Positions 7,944-15,738 of a DNA stretch of 20,965 nucleotides are shown here, in pieces. This DNA is from JANOBJ01 sp031411575 (GTDB lineage: Bacteria > Pseudomonadota > Gammaproteobacteria > Burkholderiales > Burkholderiaceae_C), in NCBI GenBank assembly GCA_031411575.1, contig JANOBJ010000073.1:1-20965 (forward strand), in the 5' to 3' direction. The notes beneath the pieces are model-generated. The model was not told the origin of the DNA, did not search any database, and saw only the letters and a program-made list of their open reading frames with translations. The translations under genes and the position numbers were made by a program. Every line of letters begins with the position of its first letter. The stretch's first letter is position 1.

Positions 7944-10373
7944 CTAGAAGTCCAACACCGCGATGAGCTCGGCGACGATGCGGACGCCATCGGCCGTGTG
8001 CGAATCGAAAACCAGCGGTACGAACTTGGGGTCATTGCTGTCTGGTAGCAGCTCAACCTGGGTGTGCCGCCATTGCCCGTCTGCGTCCTGCGACTTTTCG
8101 CTTTGGTACAGCTTCACGGTGTATGCACCCCCCAACTCCGGATCGTCGATGGACCGATGCTGGGCGACTACCACTTTGCCAGCGCGGGTACCTTGGGGGT
8201 TCATGCGGAAAAGACACCACGCACCGCTCGGGATGCGCCGATTCATCGATTCGCCAACGACCTGCGCAACGAATAGTCCTGGTTGCGGACGGTAGAGGTC
8301 GGGCAATTCAACCCAGGAGACATCCTCTGGTTCGAACGACTGGAAATCACTGAATGCACCCGCAGCCAGCTTGAGGTCGAGAAGCGGCACCGCATTCTTG
8401 TAGGGCTTGAGAGTTTCGCCCGACACCACCTTCAATGGCAGCACGCCGGCCGCTGAACCTAGAGCGGCGTCGTTGGCTGCCGCTGCGGGTTGAAACGACA
8501 ATCCGGTCGGAGGCTGAAGGCGAGAGCGGAAATAGCGCGCCGTTTCTACATCGGTGCAAAAAATGTAGCACCCCTTCATGCCGCGCGACATCAGCGTGCG
8601 ATACGTGTTCTTGATGATCAGGTCAAGGCGCTCGCGCGCCGCCAATGGATGCTCCTTGAGCAACTTCTTCCACCCCCGGATCGACCGGTCTGACTTAGAG
8701 CGCTCCGCAGGCTGGCAGACCACTGTGCCGTTGCGAACAATGAAATCGCCTCCAACAATCACTCCGATGTAGTCCACTTCTAGCCCTTGGCAGGTGTGGA
8801 TGCATCCCACCTCGTCAACAGACGAGGGCGCAACGATCCAGAGACTGCCATCGGACGATAAGTTCCATCGCTTGCGGTAGCCGAACTCCGGGAACGCTAT
8901 GTCGAACGCCTGCGGATTCTTTTTGCTCTCCCAGTCCCAGCAGTAGCCCGCTACCACTCTGGACTTGTTGTTGAGTCTGTTCTTCTCAGCGATCAACTGG
9001 TGAAGTTCGACTGGCGAGTCCATGACCCGAAAGTCGAAGGCGGCGGTCTCGAGCAGAGCGTTGGCCGTTTCCCGGACGCCCAATGTGTGATCCAGCCAGG
9101 CAAGATAGCCATCCGACCCATTGCACCTGAATTGGGAAGCCAGTTCCATTTCAACCACTTCCGCACCAGCCTGCTTCGCAAATGCTGCGATGGCTGCCTT
9201 TCCGCCAATGTCCTTCAGCGTGACACGCTGGTCTTCGTCAATGAAAAAAACAGTGCACTTGGCTGCATCGATGATCTCGCGGATCTGGTTGTCGCCGAGG
9301 TTCTCGTACAGGCCCGACTTTTCATTTAACCGATGCGCCTCATCGACGACTAGCGTGTCGAACGCGTCCGCCTCACACGCCACAAACGCGCCAGATCCCG
9401 AGAAAAGGTTCATGATGTATGTGGCCTTGAAGTGCCCGGTCAGCTTGCTCTGGTAAACCGAACGCGGTGCTGCGTTCTTGGACACATACCTGCATAGCTG
9501 GCCTTCGTTGGTCAGGGCCGCCAGTAAGTTAATCGCCACCACAGACTTGCCCGTGCCCGGCCCGCCTTCGACGATCAACACCTTCTTCTTGCCTGCATCC
9601 GCACGCCGAGCAAGTGAACGTGCCATCTCGAAAACCACTTTCTGATCATCGATCAGCACGAACTCAGGCTGCCCTTTCAGCATCTTCATGAGGCTGTCAG
9701 CTAGCATCTTGGACGGTCGAATACGACCGTTGTCGATCTTGAAGAGCAGGTCGACGTCATCCCCGTACCGGACGTGCTGTTTGATGAAGTTGCGCAGCTT
9801 CTGGCGCTCCAGTTCGCCCTTCAGGAAAACCGGCGCGCGCTCCAGGTAGGTCGCGTAGTGACTGCTGCCTATGACTTCATCGGGGATGTAGTTGTGCAAG
9901 TAGGCGCAAGGCTTCAGGCTGAAGCTGCCTTCGTAAACCGCTTCATTGAAACCCTCCAACAACGCAGCATAGGACCACGCTTGATACGAAGGATGGCTCA
10001 CCTCCCTTGTGGACCCACCGACAAATGTCGACACGATGCCGTCCTTCTCCGAGATCGCGGCTGACTCCCACTGCTTGAGTTCAACAATGATGACCTTGGG
10101 AGCGCGATCCGCACTTCTGCCCGTGAGGATGAAGTCGACGCGTTTGCCCGTCTGCGGAATGTTGTATTCGATGGCGACCCCTGCTGTAGAGGGAATGCCG
10201 TCGTCGGTGAGCACCTTGGCCATTGAGTCGAGCGACGCCTTCCACGACCGCGCTTCCGCCTTTCCCACCACGTGCCCTAGCTTTTCCGCGAATGCAGCGC
10301 CAACGATCTCGTCAATGTCACTGCCCTGAGCATGCTGCAGGAACTGCGACTTGGTAGCCTGATAGACGATCAC
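7944..10373 (-). CDS. PD-(D/E)XK nuclease-like / DUF2075 SF1 helicase / S24 peptidase-like fusion protein
   Basis: 809 residues in three parts. (1) Residues 1-130 are the usual DUF2075 N-terminus with a PD-(D/E)XK-like pattern: E69, D80 in KRVDFILTG, and ELK at 98-100. (2) A superfamily-1 ATPase spans about 235-625: Walker A GGPGTGKS 270-277, Walker B VVDEAHRL 342-349, FFIDEDQR 376-383, QFRC 414-417, HTCQGLEVDYIGVIVGGD 526-543, and NTYRTLMSRGMKG 589-601. (3) Residues 660-809 look like a LexA/UmuD S24 domain: an Ala-Gly site in KLAAGAFSD (A671-G672), Ser709 in VVGESMNRRIPSG and Lys754 in YTVKLYQ, so the Ser/Lys dyad appears intact. Most DUF2075 proteins I know lack part 3. The start is GTG with no clear ribosome binding site, 28 nt after the pyrophosphohydrolase stop, so coupling is likely. 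G+C is lower than in the neighbours (for example 32/60 at 9601-9660 against 46/60 at 4021-4080), suggesting transfer. A defence role is inferred. Confidence 0.87.
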   Translation of the reverse strand: MIVYQATKSQFLQHAQGSDIDEIVGAAFAEKLGHVVGKAEARSWKASLDSMAKVLTDDGIPSTAGVAIEYNIPQTGKRVDFILTGRSADRAPKVIIVELKQWESAAISEKDGIVSTFVGGSTREVSHPSYQAWSYAALLEGFNEAVYEGSFSLKPCAYLHNYIPDEVIGSSHYATYLERAPVFLKGELERQKLRNFIKQHVRYGDDVDLLFKIDNGRIRPSKMLADSLMKMLKGQPEFVLIDDQKVVFEMARSLARRADAGKKKVLIVEGGPGTGKSVVAINLLAALTNEGQLCRYVSKNAAPRSVYQSKLTGHFKATYIMNLFSGSGAFVACEADAFDTLVVDEAHRLNEKSGLYENLGDNQIREIIDAAKCTVFFIDEDQRVTLKDIGGKAAIAAFAKQAGAEVVEMELASQFRCNGSDGYLAWLDHTLGVRETANALLETAAFDFRVMDSPVELHQLIAEKNRLNNKSRVVAGYCWDWESKKNPQAFDIAFPEFGYRKRWNLSSDGSLWIVAPSSVDEVGCIHTCQGLEVDYIGVIVGGDFIVRNGTVVCQPAERSKSDRSIRGWKKLLKEHPLAARERLDLIIKNTYRTLMSRGMKGCYIFCTDVETARYFRSRLQPPTGLSFQPAAAANDAALGSAAGVLPLKVVSGETLKPYKNAVPLLDLKLAAGAFSDFQSFEPEDVSWVELPDLYRPQPGLFVAQVVGESMNRRIPSGAWCLFRMNPQGTRAGKVVVAQHRSIDDPELGGAYTVKLYQSEKSQDADGQWRHTQVELLPDSNDPKFVPLVFDSHTADGVRIVAELIAVLDF

Positions 10374-10401
10374 AGGTGGACGTGCTTATGGGTGCGGGAA
10401 A

Positions 10402-10752
10402 TCACAGGTTGTCGTACTTCGCGCTGCGGCCCCGCGCGAGATCGACGGGATACTTCAGCGCGTTGGCTGCAATCTTTGACTGCGCGGCAAGAACCAAATC
10501 CACGCCAAGTTTGTCGGACAGCTGAAGCAGATAGAGCAGCACATCCGCCATTTCGGCCGCCACGGCTTTCTTGGCAGCTTCGGAAAGCAGCCGACTATCG
10601 GGTTCGGTCATCCATTGAAAATGTTCCAGCAATTCAGCCGCCTCGACTGTCAAAGCCGCCGCCAAGTTCTTGGGCGAATGAAATTGATCCCAATCCCTTT
10701 CGACTGCGAAAGTACGAAGTTGCTGAACCAGATCGTCGAGGTCTTGAGTCAT
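10402..10752 (-). CDS. MazG-like nucleotide pyrophosphohydrolase
   Basis: A 116-residue all-alpha NTP pyrophosphohydrolase of the small MazG-like (RS21-C6/iMazG) group, which hydrolyses (d)NTPs to NMP and pyrophosphate with Mg2+. The metal-binding helices are clear: EAAELLE at 37-43 (E37, E40, E43) and EMAD at 67-70 (E67, D70). Other family marks are SPKNLAAALTVEAAEL, LEHFQW, LLYLLQLSDKLGVDL and NALKYPVDLARGRSAKYD. Length is typical. The ATG at 10752 is chosen to match the family start (TQDLDDLVQQLR); a longer frame to 10839 has no family sequence. No strong ribosome binding site is visible. It is the first gene of a two-gene unit with the nuclease-helicase. Housekeeping sanitation is possible, but the pairing suggests nucleotide manipulation during phage or DNA stress. 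Confidence 0.9.
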   Translation of the reverse strand: MTQDLDDLVQQLRTFAVERDWDQFHSPKNLAAALTVEAAELLEHFQWMTEPDSRLLSEAAKKAVAAEMADVLLYLLQLSDKLGVDLVLAAQSKIAANALKYPVDLARGRSAKYDNL

Positions 10753-10875
10753 ATGCACAATTCTAGGGGCCGACCGACAACTGCCACGCCCACCGCACGA
10801 CACCAACAACCCTTGCCAGCTTGGGTGGTTGCCTTGCAACAGACCTTCCCGAGTGCATTTCTCATTAGGATACGA

Positions 10876-10921
10876 TAAAAGTTCTCGTCAAAGGGCCATA
10901 GTTAGCTATATTTTTGATAGC
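10876..10921 (+). repeat. Dispersed intergenic repeat, copy E
   Basis: GTTC at 10881-10884 (one change from GTCC), 20 nt, GCTAT at 10905-10909, 7-nt loop, ATAGC at 10917-10921. It lies directly before the sugE ribosome binding site, so it would be in the sugE leader if the promoter is upstream. The divergent gap 10753-10942 shows no guanidine riboswitch (ykkC) features and no CTGT-N8-ACAG LexA-like box. Confidence 0.6.
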
Positions 10922-10942
10922 GATTTAGTTTTGGAGATCCTC

Positions 10943-11248
10943 ATGCCCTGGTTCCTTCTCCTGATTGCCGGCCTGCTGGAAGTCGGCTGGGCCATTGGCC
11001 TCAAATACACCGAAGGCTTTACTCGGCTCTGGCCGAGTATGGGCACGGGGGCGGCCATGGTGGCGAGCGTGCTGCTACTGGGGCTGGCCATGCGCACGCT
11101 GCCGGTAGGCACCGCCTACGCGGTGTGGACGGGCATTGGCGCGGTGGGCACGGTTGTACTGGGCATCGTGCTGTTCAGCGAACCAGCCACCCTGGCGAGG
11201 CTGCTTTGTGTGGGGCTGATCGTGGGGGGATTGCGGGACTCAAGCTGA
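10943..11248 (+). CDS. sugE: SugE/Gdx-type small multidrug resistance exporter, probable 3' frameshift
   Basis: A four-helix inner-membrane SMR protein that acts as an antiparallel dimer and exchanges protons for guanidinium or small quaternary ammonium ions. The essential Glu is E13 in AGLLEVGWAIGLKYTEGF, and the Gdx-like pattern W-A-I-G-L-K is present. Helices fall near residues 3-19, 33-50, 57-76 and 82-98. The start is fixed by GGAG six nt upstream. As read, the product is 101 residues ending GLIVGGLRDSS. Adding one G to the run of six G at 11224-11229 gives the normal ending VGGIAGLKLTHA with a stop at 11257-11259 and a 105-residue product, the expected length. The frame loss is thus at the end of helix 4. 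It may be a sequencing or assembly error in the homopolymer, or a real mutation. Confidence 0.88.
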   Translation: MPWFLLLIAGLLEVGWAIGLKYTEGFTRLWPSMGTGAAMVASVLLLGLAMRTLPVGTAYAVWTGIGAVGTVVLGIVLFSEPATLARLLCVGLIVGGLRDSS

Positions 11249-11293
11249 CTCACGCATGAGCGTAGTCATGCGCGTCGCGCGCGGGTCGCCACC

Positions 11294-11650
11294 TCACCCC
11301 CCGTAGTAAAACCGCTCTTCCACGATCTTGCCGCCCTTGACGGTGTACACGCCCATCTCGTCCATGCTCATGCGGGCCTGGCCTTTGGGAGTGACGTCCA
11401 TGGTGAAGCGCACGACAAACTGGTCGCCGTTGACGTAGGGGCCTTCGACCTTGACGCCGTGGATCTCGTGGTTGGCGTACCACCAGGCGCCTTTGCCTTC
11501 GACGGCTGCGCGGCCCTTGAGGAGGGCCATGTCGCCTTCCATGGCCTCGCGCGAGACGATGTCGTCAGACCAGTAGCGTTTGCCGGCCTCGTCCATCTCG
11601 CCTTTTTTGCACAGCTCGGTGAATGCGCTGGCCAGTTCTTGCGTGTTCAT
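11294..11650 (-). CDS. NTF2-like (SnoaL/ketosteroid isomerase-fold) small protein
   Basis: A 118-residue single-domain protein of the NTF2-like superfamily. The N-terminal helices ELASAFTELCKKGEMDEAG and YWSDDIVSREA are followed by the curved sheet: MALLKGRAAVEGKGAWWY, NGDQFVVRFTMDV, MDEMGVYTVKGGKIVEERFYY. This is the pattern of the stand-alone SnoaL-like proteins, many of unknown function. The start has GGAG six bases upstream. It is divergent from the acyl-CoA synthetase gene and convergent with sugE, so it is probably transcribed alone. Family members range from isomerases and hydrolases to ligand-binding proteins; no catalytic set can be assigned here. The 183-nt gap to the synthetase start (11651-11833) holds no recognised element. 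Confidence 0.85.
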   Translation of the reverse strand: MNTQELASAFTELCKKGEMDEAGKRYWSDDIVSREAMEGDMALLKGRAAVEGKGAWWYANHEIHGVKVEGPYVNGDQFVVRFTMDVTPKGQARMSMDEMGVYTVKGGKIVEERFYYGG

Positions 11651-11833
11651 GGTGATCTCCTGAAAATGGTGGCTGAAGCCGGGACGCTAGGGTGCCACAG
11701 TGACAGGGCCGTGACAACCGGGCCCGGGCAACCCCTGCGGCGGCAGCCCTGTCCGCGCCCGGATTGCACAGGTGACTGCCCAGCCGGCCCGTCTTGCTCA
11801 ACAATCGGGCTTGTTGAATCATGGGTGCCCGTC

Positions 11834-13606
11834 ATGACCAATCCACACTCCCCAGCTACTGCCAGCACGGCGTTTGCTGAACCGTTTGCGCCGGCGTTCC
11901 CGATCCGCAGCGCGGCCGATGTGCGGCGGCTGGAGGCGGTGCCGCTGGCGCAGGCGCTCACCGTGCGCAGCACCTACGAGATCATCCGCAACTCGGCCCA
12001 CGCCTTTGGCGACAAGACGGCGCTGACCTTTCTGCCCACGGCGGACCCGGCCGACACACCCGTGCGCTGGTCGTTCGCGCAGTTGCTGGCCGGCGTGCAC
12101 CAGACGGCCAACGCGCTGCACCGGCTCGGCCTGGGGCCGACACACACGGTGGCGGTGCTGCTGCCGGGCTGCCTGGACTACCACCTGGCGCTGTGGGGCG
12201 GTGCGGCAGCGGGCGTGGTGCAGCCGCTGAACCCGCTGCTGAGTGATGAAAAACTGGCGTCGCTGATGAACGCGGCGCAGGCCAAGGTGCTGTTTGCGTG
12301 GGGCCATGACGACGAATCAGGCCTGTGGAGCAAGGCGCTGCGCATTCGCACTGCCGTGCCCACGTTGCACACGGTGCTGCGCGTGGCGCCGCACGGCGAG
12401 AGTGATTCACCCGCGTTGCCGGCGGGCGTGCAGGACTTTGCCGCCCTGCGCGCAGCCGAGCCGTCAGACCGGCTGGTGAGCGGGCGCAACATCGCCCCCA
12501 CCGACATCGCGGCGCTGTTTCACACCGGCGGCACCACGGGCGCACCCAAACTGGCACGCCACAGCCACGGTGCGCAGGTTTTTACGGCGTGGGTGTGTGT
12601 ACAGTTGCAGGGCTCCAAACCCACCGATGTGGGCATCAACGGCTACCCGCTGTTTCATGTGGCGGGGGTGCTGCCGGGGTCGCTCACGTCGCTGGCGGCC
12701 GGGGCCGAGACGGTGATTCCCACCACGGCTCTGTTTCGCAACCGCGAGGTGATGGCCAACTACTGGCGGCTGGTCGAAAAGCACCGTGCCACGGTGCTGT
12801 CGGCCGTGCCCACCGCACTGGCCGCGCTGGCCAATGTGCCGGTCGGCGATGCCGACATTTCCAGCCTGCGTTACGGGCGCACGGGTGCCGCGCCGATGCC
12901 GGCCGACCTGGCCGCGCGGCTGAAGAAAATGCTGGGCATCCACGTGCACGAAAGCCTGGGCATGACCGAGATGGCCGGCATCTCCACCATCACCCCGCCG
13001 GGCATGGTGGCCGCGCCGGGCTGCGTGGGGCTGCGGCTGCCCTACACGCAGCTGCGCATCGTGGCGCTGGACGAGCAAGGCGGCGCGAGCAACCGTGACC
13101 TGCCGCCGGGTGAGCAGGGCATGGTGCTGTTCAAGTCGCCCAACCTGTTCTCGGGCTTTGTGGACCCGCAGGACAACGCGCACGCCTTCACACCTGACGG
13201 CTGGCTGGCCACGGGGGATCTGGGCTGGGTGGACGCCGAGGAGCGGCTGCACCTGTCGGGCCGCTCGAAAGACCTGATCATCCGCAGCGGCCACAACATC
13301 GACCCGAAGGTGATTGAAGACGCGCTGGCAGCGCACCCGGCCGTGCAGCTGTGCGCAGCGGTGGGTGCGCCCGATGCCTACGCGGGCGAGCTGCCGGTGG
13401 TGTTTGCGACGCTGCTGCCGGGCGCCACCGCCACCGAGGCCGAGCTGCTGGCCTTTGTGAGCGAACGGGTGGACGAGCCGCCGGCCCGGCCCAAGCGCGT
13501 AACCATCCTGCAAACCATGCCGCTGACCAACGTGGGCAAGATCTACAAGCCTGATTTGCGGGTGCTGGCGGCGCAGGCGGTCAAGGCCGACAGCAGCAAG
13601 GCCTGA
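11834..13606 (+). CDS. AMP-dependent acyl-CoA synthetase (FadD-like, adenylate-forming)
   Basis: A 590-residue adenylate-forming enzyme that activates a carboxylic acid to acyl-AMP and then acyl-CoA. Conserved motifs in order: A3 P-loop HTGGTTGAPK at 230-239, A4-like PLFHVAG near 272-278, A5 GMTEMAG at 376-382, A7 WLATGDLGW at 457-465, A8 GRSKDLIIRSGHNI at 476-489, and A10 NVGKIYK at 566-572 with catalytic Lys569. The length fits medium/long-chain acyl-CoA synthetases more than acetyl-CoA synthetase. The ATG at 11834 is the best start, although the ribosome binding site is weak; an out-of-frame ATG lies at 11821. The 3' end is 13 nt from the convergent histidine kinase gene, with no obvious terminator between. 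The substrate cannot be told from sequence; there are no beta-oxidation genes alongside. Confidence 0.93.
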   Translation: MTNPHSPATASTAFAEPFAPAFPIRSAADVRRLEAVPLAQALTVRSTYEIIRNSAHAFGDKTALTFLPTADPADTPVRWSFAQLLAGVHQTANALHRLGLGPTHTVAVLLPGCLDYHLALWGGAAAGVVQPLNPLLSDEKLASLMNAAQAKVLFAWGHDDESGLWSKALRIRTAVPTLHTVLRVAPHGESDSPALPAGVQDFAALRAAEPSDRLVSGRNIAPTDIAALFHTGGTTGAPKLARHSHGAQVFTAWVCVQLQGSKPTDVGINGYPLFHVAGVLPGSLTSLAAGAETVIPTTALFRNREVMANYWRLVEKHRATVLSAVPTALAALANVPVGDADISSLRYGRTGAAPMPADLAARLKKMLGIHVHESLGMTEMAGISTITPPGMVAAPGCVGLRLPYTQLRIVALDEQGGASNRDLPPGEQGMVLFKSPNLFSGFVDPQDNAHAFTPDGWLATGDLGWVDAEERLHLSGRSKDLIIRSGHNIDPKVIEDALAAHPAVQLCAAVGAPDAYAGELPVVFATLLPGATATEAELLAFVSERVDEPPARPKRVTILQTMPLTNVGKIYKPDLRVLAAQAVKADSSKA

Positions 13607-13619
13607 GGCCGCGGCGGCG

Positions 13620-15008
13620 TCAAGGCGCTGTGGACGGCAAACTGACTGTCACCATCAGCCCCGGCTGCGCGTTGCGCACCGCAAAGCTGCCGCCGTGCGC
13701 CAGCGCCACCAGCTTGCACAAATACAGGCCCAGGCCGACGCCGCCGGAGGTGCGTTCGCGTGCGGCGTCGGGGCGGTAGAAGGGCTCGGCCAGATGCGGC
13801 AGCGCGGCTTCGTCCACGCCGGGGCCGTGGTCGCGCACGGTGATGATGATGGCCCGCGCGGCGCCCTGCCCTTCGCCCGAACCTTCCAAGTGAAGCCGCA
13901 ACACCGGCGGTTGTGGCGCGCCAGCGCTGTGGCGCAGCGCGTTGTCGAGCAGGTTGCGCAGCAGCAGGCGCATGCGGGCGCGGTCGAGCGACAGCACCGG
14001 CAGGCCGGGCGCAATGTCCAGCGCCACCTTCACGGCGCCTTCGCCTGCGTTCAGCGCATCCGTCACCTCGTGCGCCAGAGCGGCCAGGTCAACCGGCTCG
14101 CGCTGCAGTGCGGCGTGCCGCTGGCCGTGGCCGGGGCGCGCGGCCAGGCGTTCGCTTTCCAGCAGGTCGGTGACCAGGTCGCGCATGGTGGCCAGATCAC
14201 GCAGCAGCGCCTGGCGCTGGGCCTGCACGTCGGGCGTTTCGGGCAGCAGCTCGGTGTTCAGGCGCGCGCGGGTCAGCGGGCTGCGCAGCTCATGGCTGAT
14301 GGCCAGCAGCAGCGCGCGCTTGGCCTCCAGCATCTGGTGAATGTCATGCGCCATGGCATTCACACCGCTGGCGAGCTGGCCGAGTTCATCACTCCGGCGG
14401 ATCGGGATGGGCTGGCCAAATTCGCCGCTGCCAAAGCGCTGCGCGCCCGCGCGAATATCGTCCAGCGGGCGCAGCAGACGGCGCACATAGGCATAGGCCA
14501 ACGCCGTCAGCGCCAGCAGCACGGCCAAGGTGATCAGGCCGATGCGGCCGGGCCGGTTTTGCCAGGTGGGTGCACGCAGGCCCAGTTCAATCTGGTGGCC
14601 ATCGGCCAGGGTGCGCGAGAGCAGGCGCGGCTCGTCGCGCTGCCAGTCTTCCTGGCGACGGTTGCGGGTGTTGTGCTCCGCCTCGGGGTGGCTTTGCCAG
14701 TTGACCTGCGGCCCGGTGATGCGCACGCTCACGGGAAGGCGCCGCACGAGCGCCTGCGCGCGCTCGATGCTGGGCGGCGCGCCGATCTCGGCCACCAGCC
14801 GGTCCACATAGTCGGCCACCAGCGGACGGGCGGCGTCGCGCCAACCCACACTGAAGGCTTTTTGCATACCAAACAGGAAGGCACCCGACATGGCCAGCGC
14901 CAGCAGCAAGAACAGCAGTACCAACCGTGCCTTGAGGGAGTGGCGCAGTGCATGACCTGTGCGCTGGTGCCAGCGACGGCGCACGGTGTTTTCAGGTTTT
15001 GCCGGCAT
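13620..15008 (-). CDS. Sensor histidine kinase (CpxA/RstB-like)
   Basis: A 462-residue inner-membrane kinase. Membrane segments lie near 29-48 and 155-174, enclosing a periplasmic sensor of about 105 residues. HAMP follows (about 175-228, with RRLLRPLDDIRAG and DELGQLASGVNAMA). The dimerisation/phosphoacceptor helix contains AISHELRSPLTRAR with His239. The ATPase domain has the N box NLLDNALRHS (352-361), G1 DHGPGVDE (393-400) and G2 GGVGLGLYL (422-430). All catalytic boxes are intact. Its ATG overlaps the 3' end of the response regulator gene by 17 nt, so the two are translationally coupled. With the Spy/CpxP-like lipoprotein first in the operon, a Cpx-like envelope-stress role is the best guess. 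The signal itself is unknown. Confidence 0.94.
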   Translation of the reverse strand: MPAKPENTVRRRWHQRTGHALRHSLKARLVLLFLLLALAMSGAFLFGMQKAFSVGWRDAARPLVADYVDRLVAEIGAPPSIERAQALVRRLPVSVRITGPQVNWQSHPEAEHNTRNRRQEDWQRDEPRLLSRTLADGHQIELGLRAPTWQNRPGRIGLITLAVLLALTALAYAYVRRLLRPLDDIRAGAQRFGSGEFGQPIPIRRSDELGQLASGVNAMAHDIHQMLEAKRALLLAISHELRSPLTRARLNTELLPETPDVQAQRQALLRDLATMRDLVTDLLESERLAARPGHGQRHAALQREPVDLAALAHEVTDALNAGEGAVKVALDIAPGLPVLSLDRARMRLLLRNLLDNALRHSAGAPQPPVLRLHLEGSGEGQGAARAIIITVRDHGPGVDEAALPHLAEPFYRPDAARERTSGGVGLGLYLCKLVALAHGGSFAVRNAQPGLMVTVSLPSTAP

Positions 15009-15702
15009 GTAGATCCGTGGCTTGCTGGCGCAGGGCGAGCGAATAGCCGGCGTTGCGCAGCGTCTTGATGGCGTCCAGCGGTTCCAGTTTTTTGCGCAAC
15101 CGGCTCACCACGATGTCCACGGCGCGGGTGTACAGCTCAGCCTCGTGGCCGCGCAGGTGGTTCAGGATGTCGTCGCGGCTGAACACGCGGCCGGGCTCGC
15201 GCGCCAACAGGTGCAGCAGGTCGAATTCGGTGCTGGTCAGCTCCACCAACTCGCCGCCGCGCTGAACGCTGCGGGTGGCGGGGTCGAGGCTCATGCCATC
15301 GAACATCAGGCGCGCCTCGGCACTGGGCGGGGCAACACTGGCACGGCGGCGGCGCAGCACGGTCTGCAGCCGCGCCACCAGTTCGCGCGGCTCGAAGGGC
15401 TTGGGCAGGTAGTCGTCGGCACCCAGCTCCAGCCCCACCACGCGGTCCATCACCTCGCCGCGCGCGGTCAGCATGATGATGGGCAGGTCGCTGTCCTTGC
15501 GGATCGTGCGGCACAGCTCAAAGCCGTCCATCTCGGGCAGCATCACGTCCAGGATGGCCGCGTCAAAGCCACCCTGGCGCAGCAACGCCAGGCCCGCGCT
15601 CGGGCGCACGGCCTGGGTCAGCTGCAGCTCAAAGCGGGCCAGGTACACGGCCAGCGGCGCGCCCAGTTGCGCGTCGTCGTCAATCAGCAGGATGCGGGGC
15701 AT
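14992..15702 (-). CDS. OmpR-family response regulator (CpxR-like)
   Basis: A 236-residue two-domain regulator. The receiver (1-118) has the acidic pocket LIDDD (8-10), the phosphoacceptor D52 in ILDVMLPEMDG, Thr79 in MLTARGE and Lys101 in DDYLPKPFEP. The OmpR-type winged helix (about 140-228) has LVELTSTEFDLLHLLA, RVFSRDDILNHLRG and RAVDIVVSRLRKKLE, followed by the wing TLRNAGYSLAL. It is phosphorylated by the kinase encoded immediately downstream (17-nt overlap). It sits 36 nt after the Spy-like gene, and no strong ribosome binding site is seen. Members of this family bind tandem direct repeats with about 10-bp spacing; a matching array lies upstream of the operon. Confidence 0.95.
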   Translation of the reverse strand: MPRILLIDDDAQLGAPLAVYLARFELQLTQAVRPSAGLALLRQGGFDAAILDVMLPEMDGFELCRTIRKDSDLPIIMLTARGEVMDRVVGLELGADDYLPKPFEPRELVARLQTVLRRRRASVAPPSAEARLMFDGMSLDPATRSVQRGGELVELTSTEFDLLHLLAREPGRVFSRDDILNHLRGHEAELYTRAVDIVVSRLRKKLEPLDAIKTLRNAGYSLALRQQATDLHAGKT

Positions 15703-15738
15703 GAAGCGGATTGTGTCAGCCCCGCATCCTGCCCGGCA

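Noticed and set aside
7480..7947. 155-codon plus-strand frame
   Set aside because: No motif, biased Arg/Ala/Ser composition, no ribosome binding site, and it overlaps repeat copy D and the end of the helicase gene.
10753..10942. Guanidine riboswitch before sugE, or a LexA box before the mazG-like gene
   Set aside because: The ykkC conserved segments and paired ACGR loops are not found, and there is no CTGT-N8-ACAG pattern. The only structure seen is repeat copy E.
11253..11272. CGCATGA-N6-TCATGCG hairpin after sugE as a terminator
   Set aside because: A good 7-bp stem, but no T-run follows on either strand; it may be chance or a weak Rho-independent signal at best.
11459..11833. Longer N-terminus for the acyl-CoA synthetase
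   Set aside because: The extension overlaps the divergent NTF2-like gene and shows no family sequence; the match begins after the ATG at 11834.
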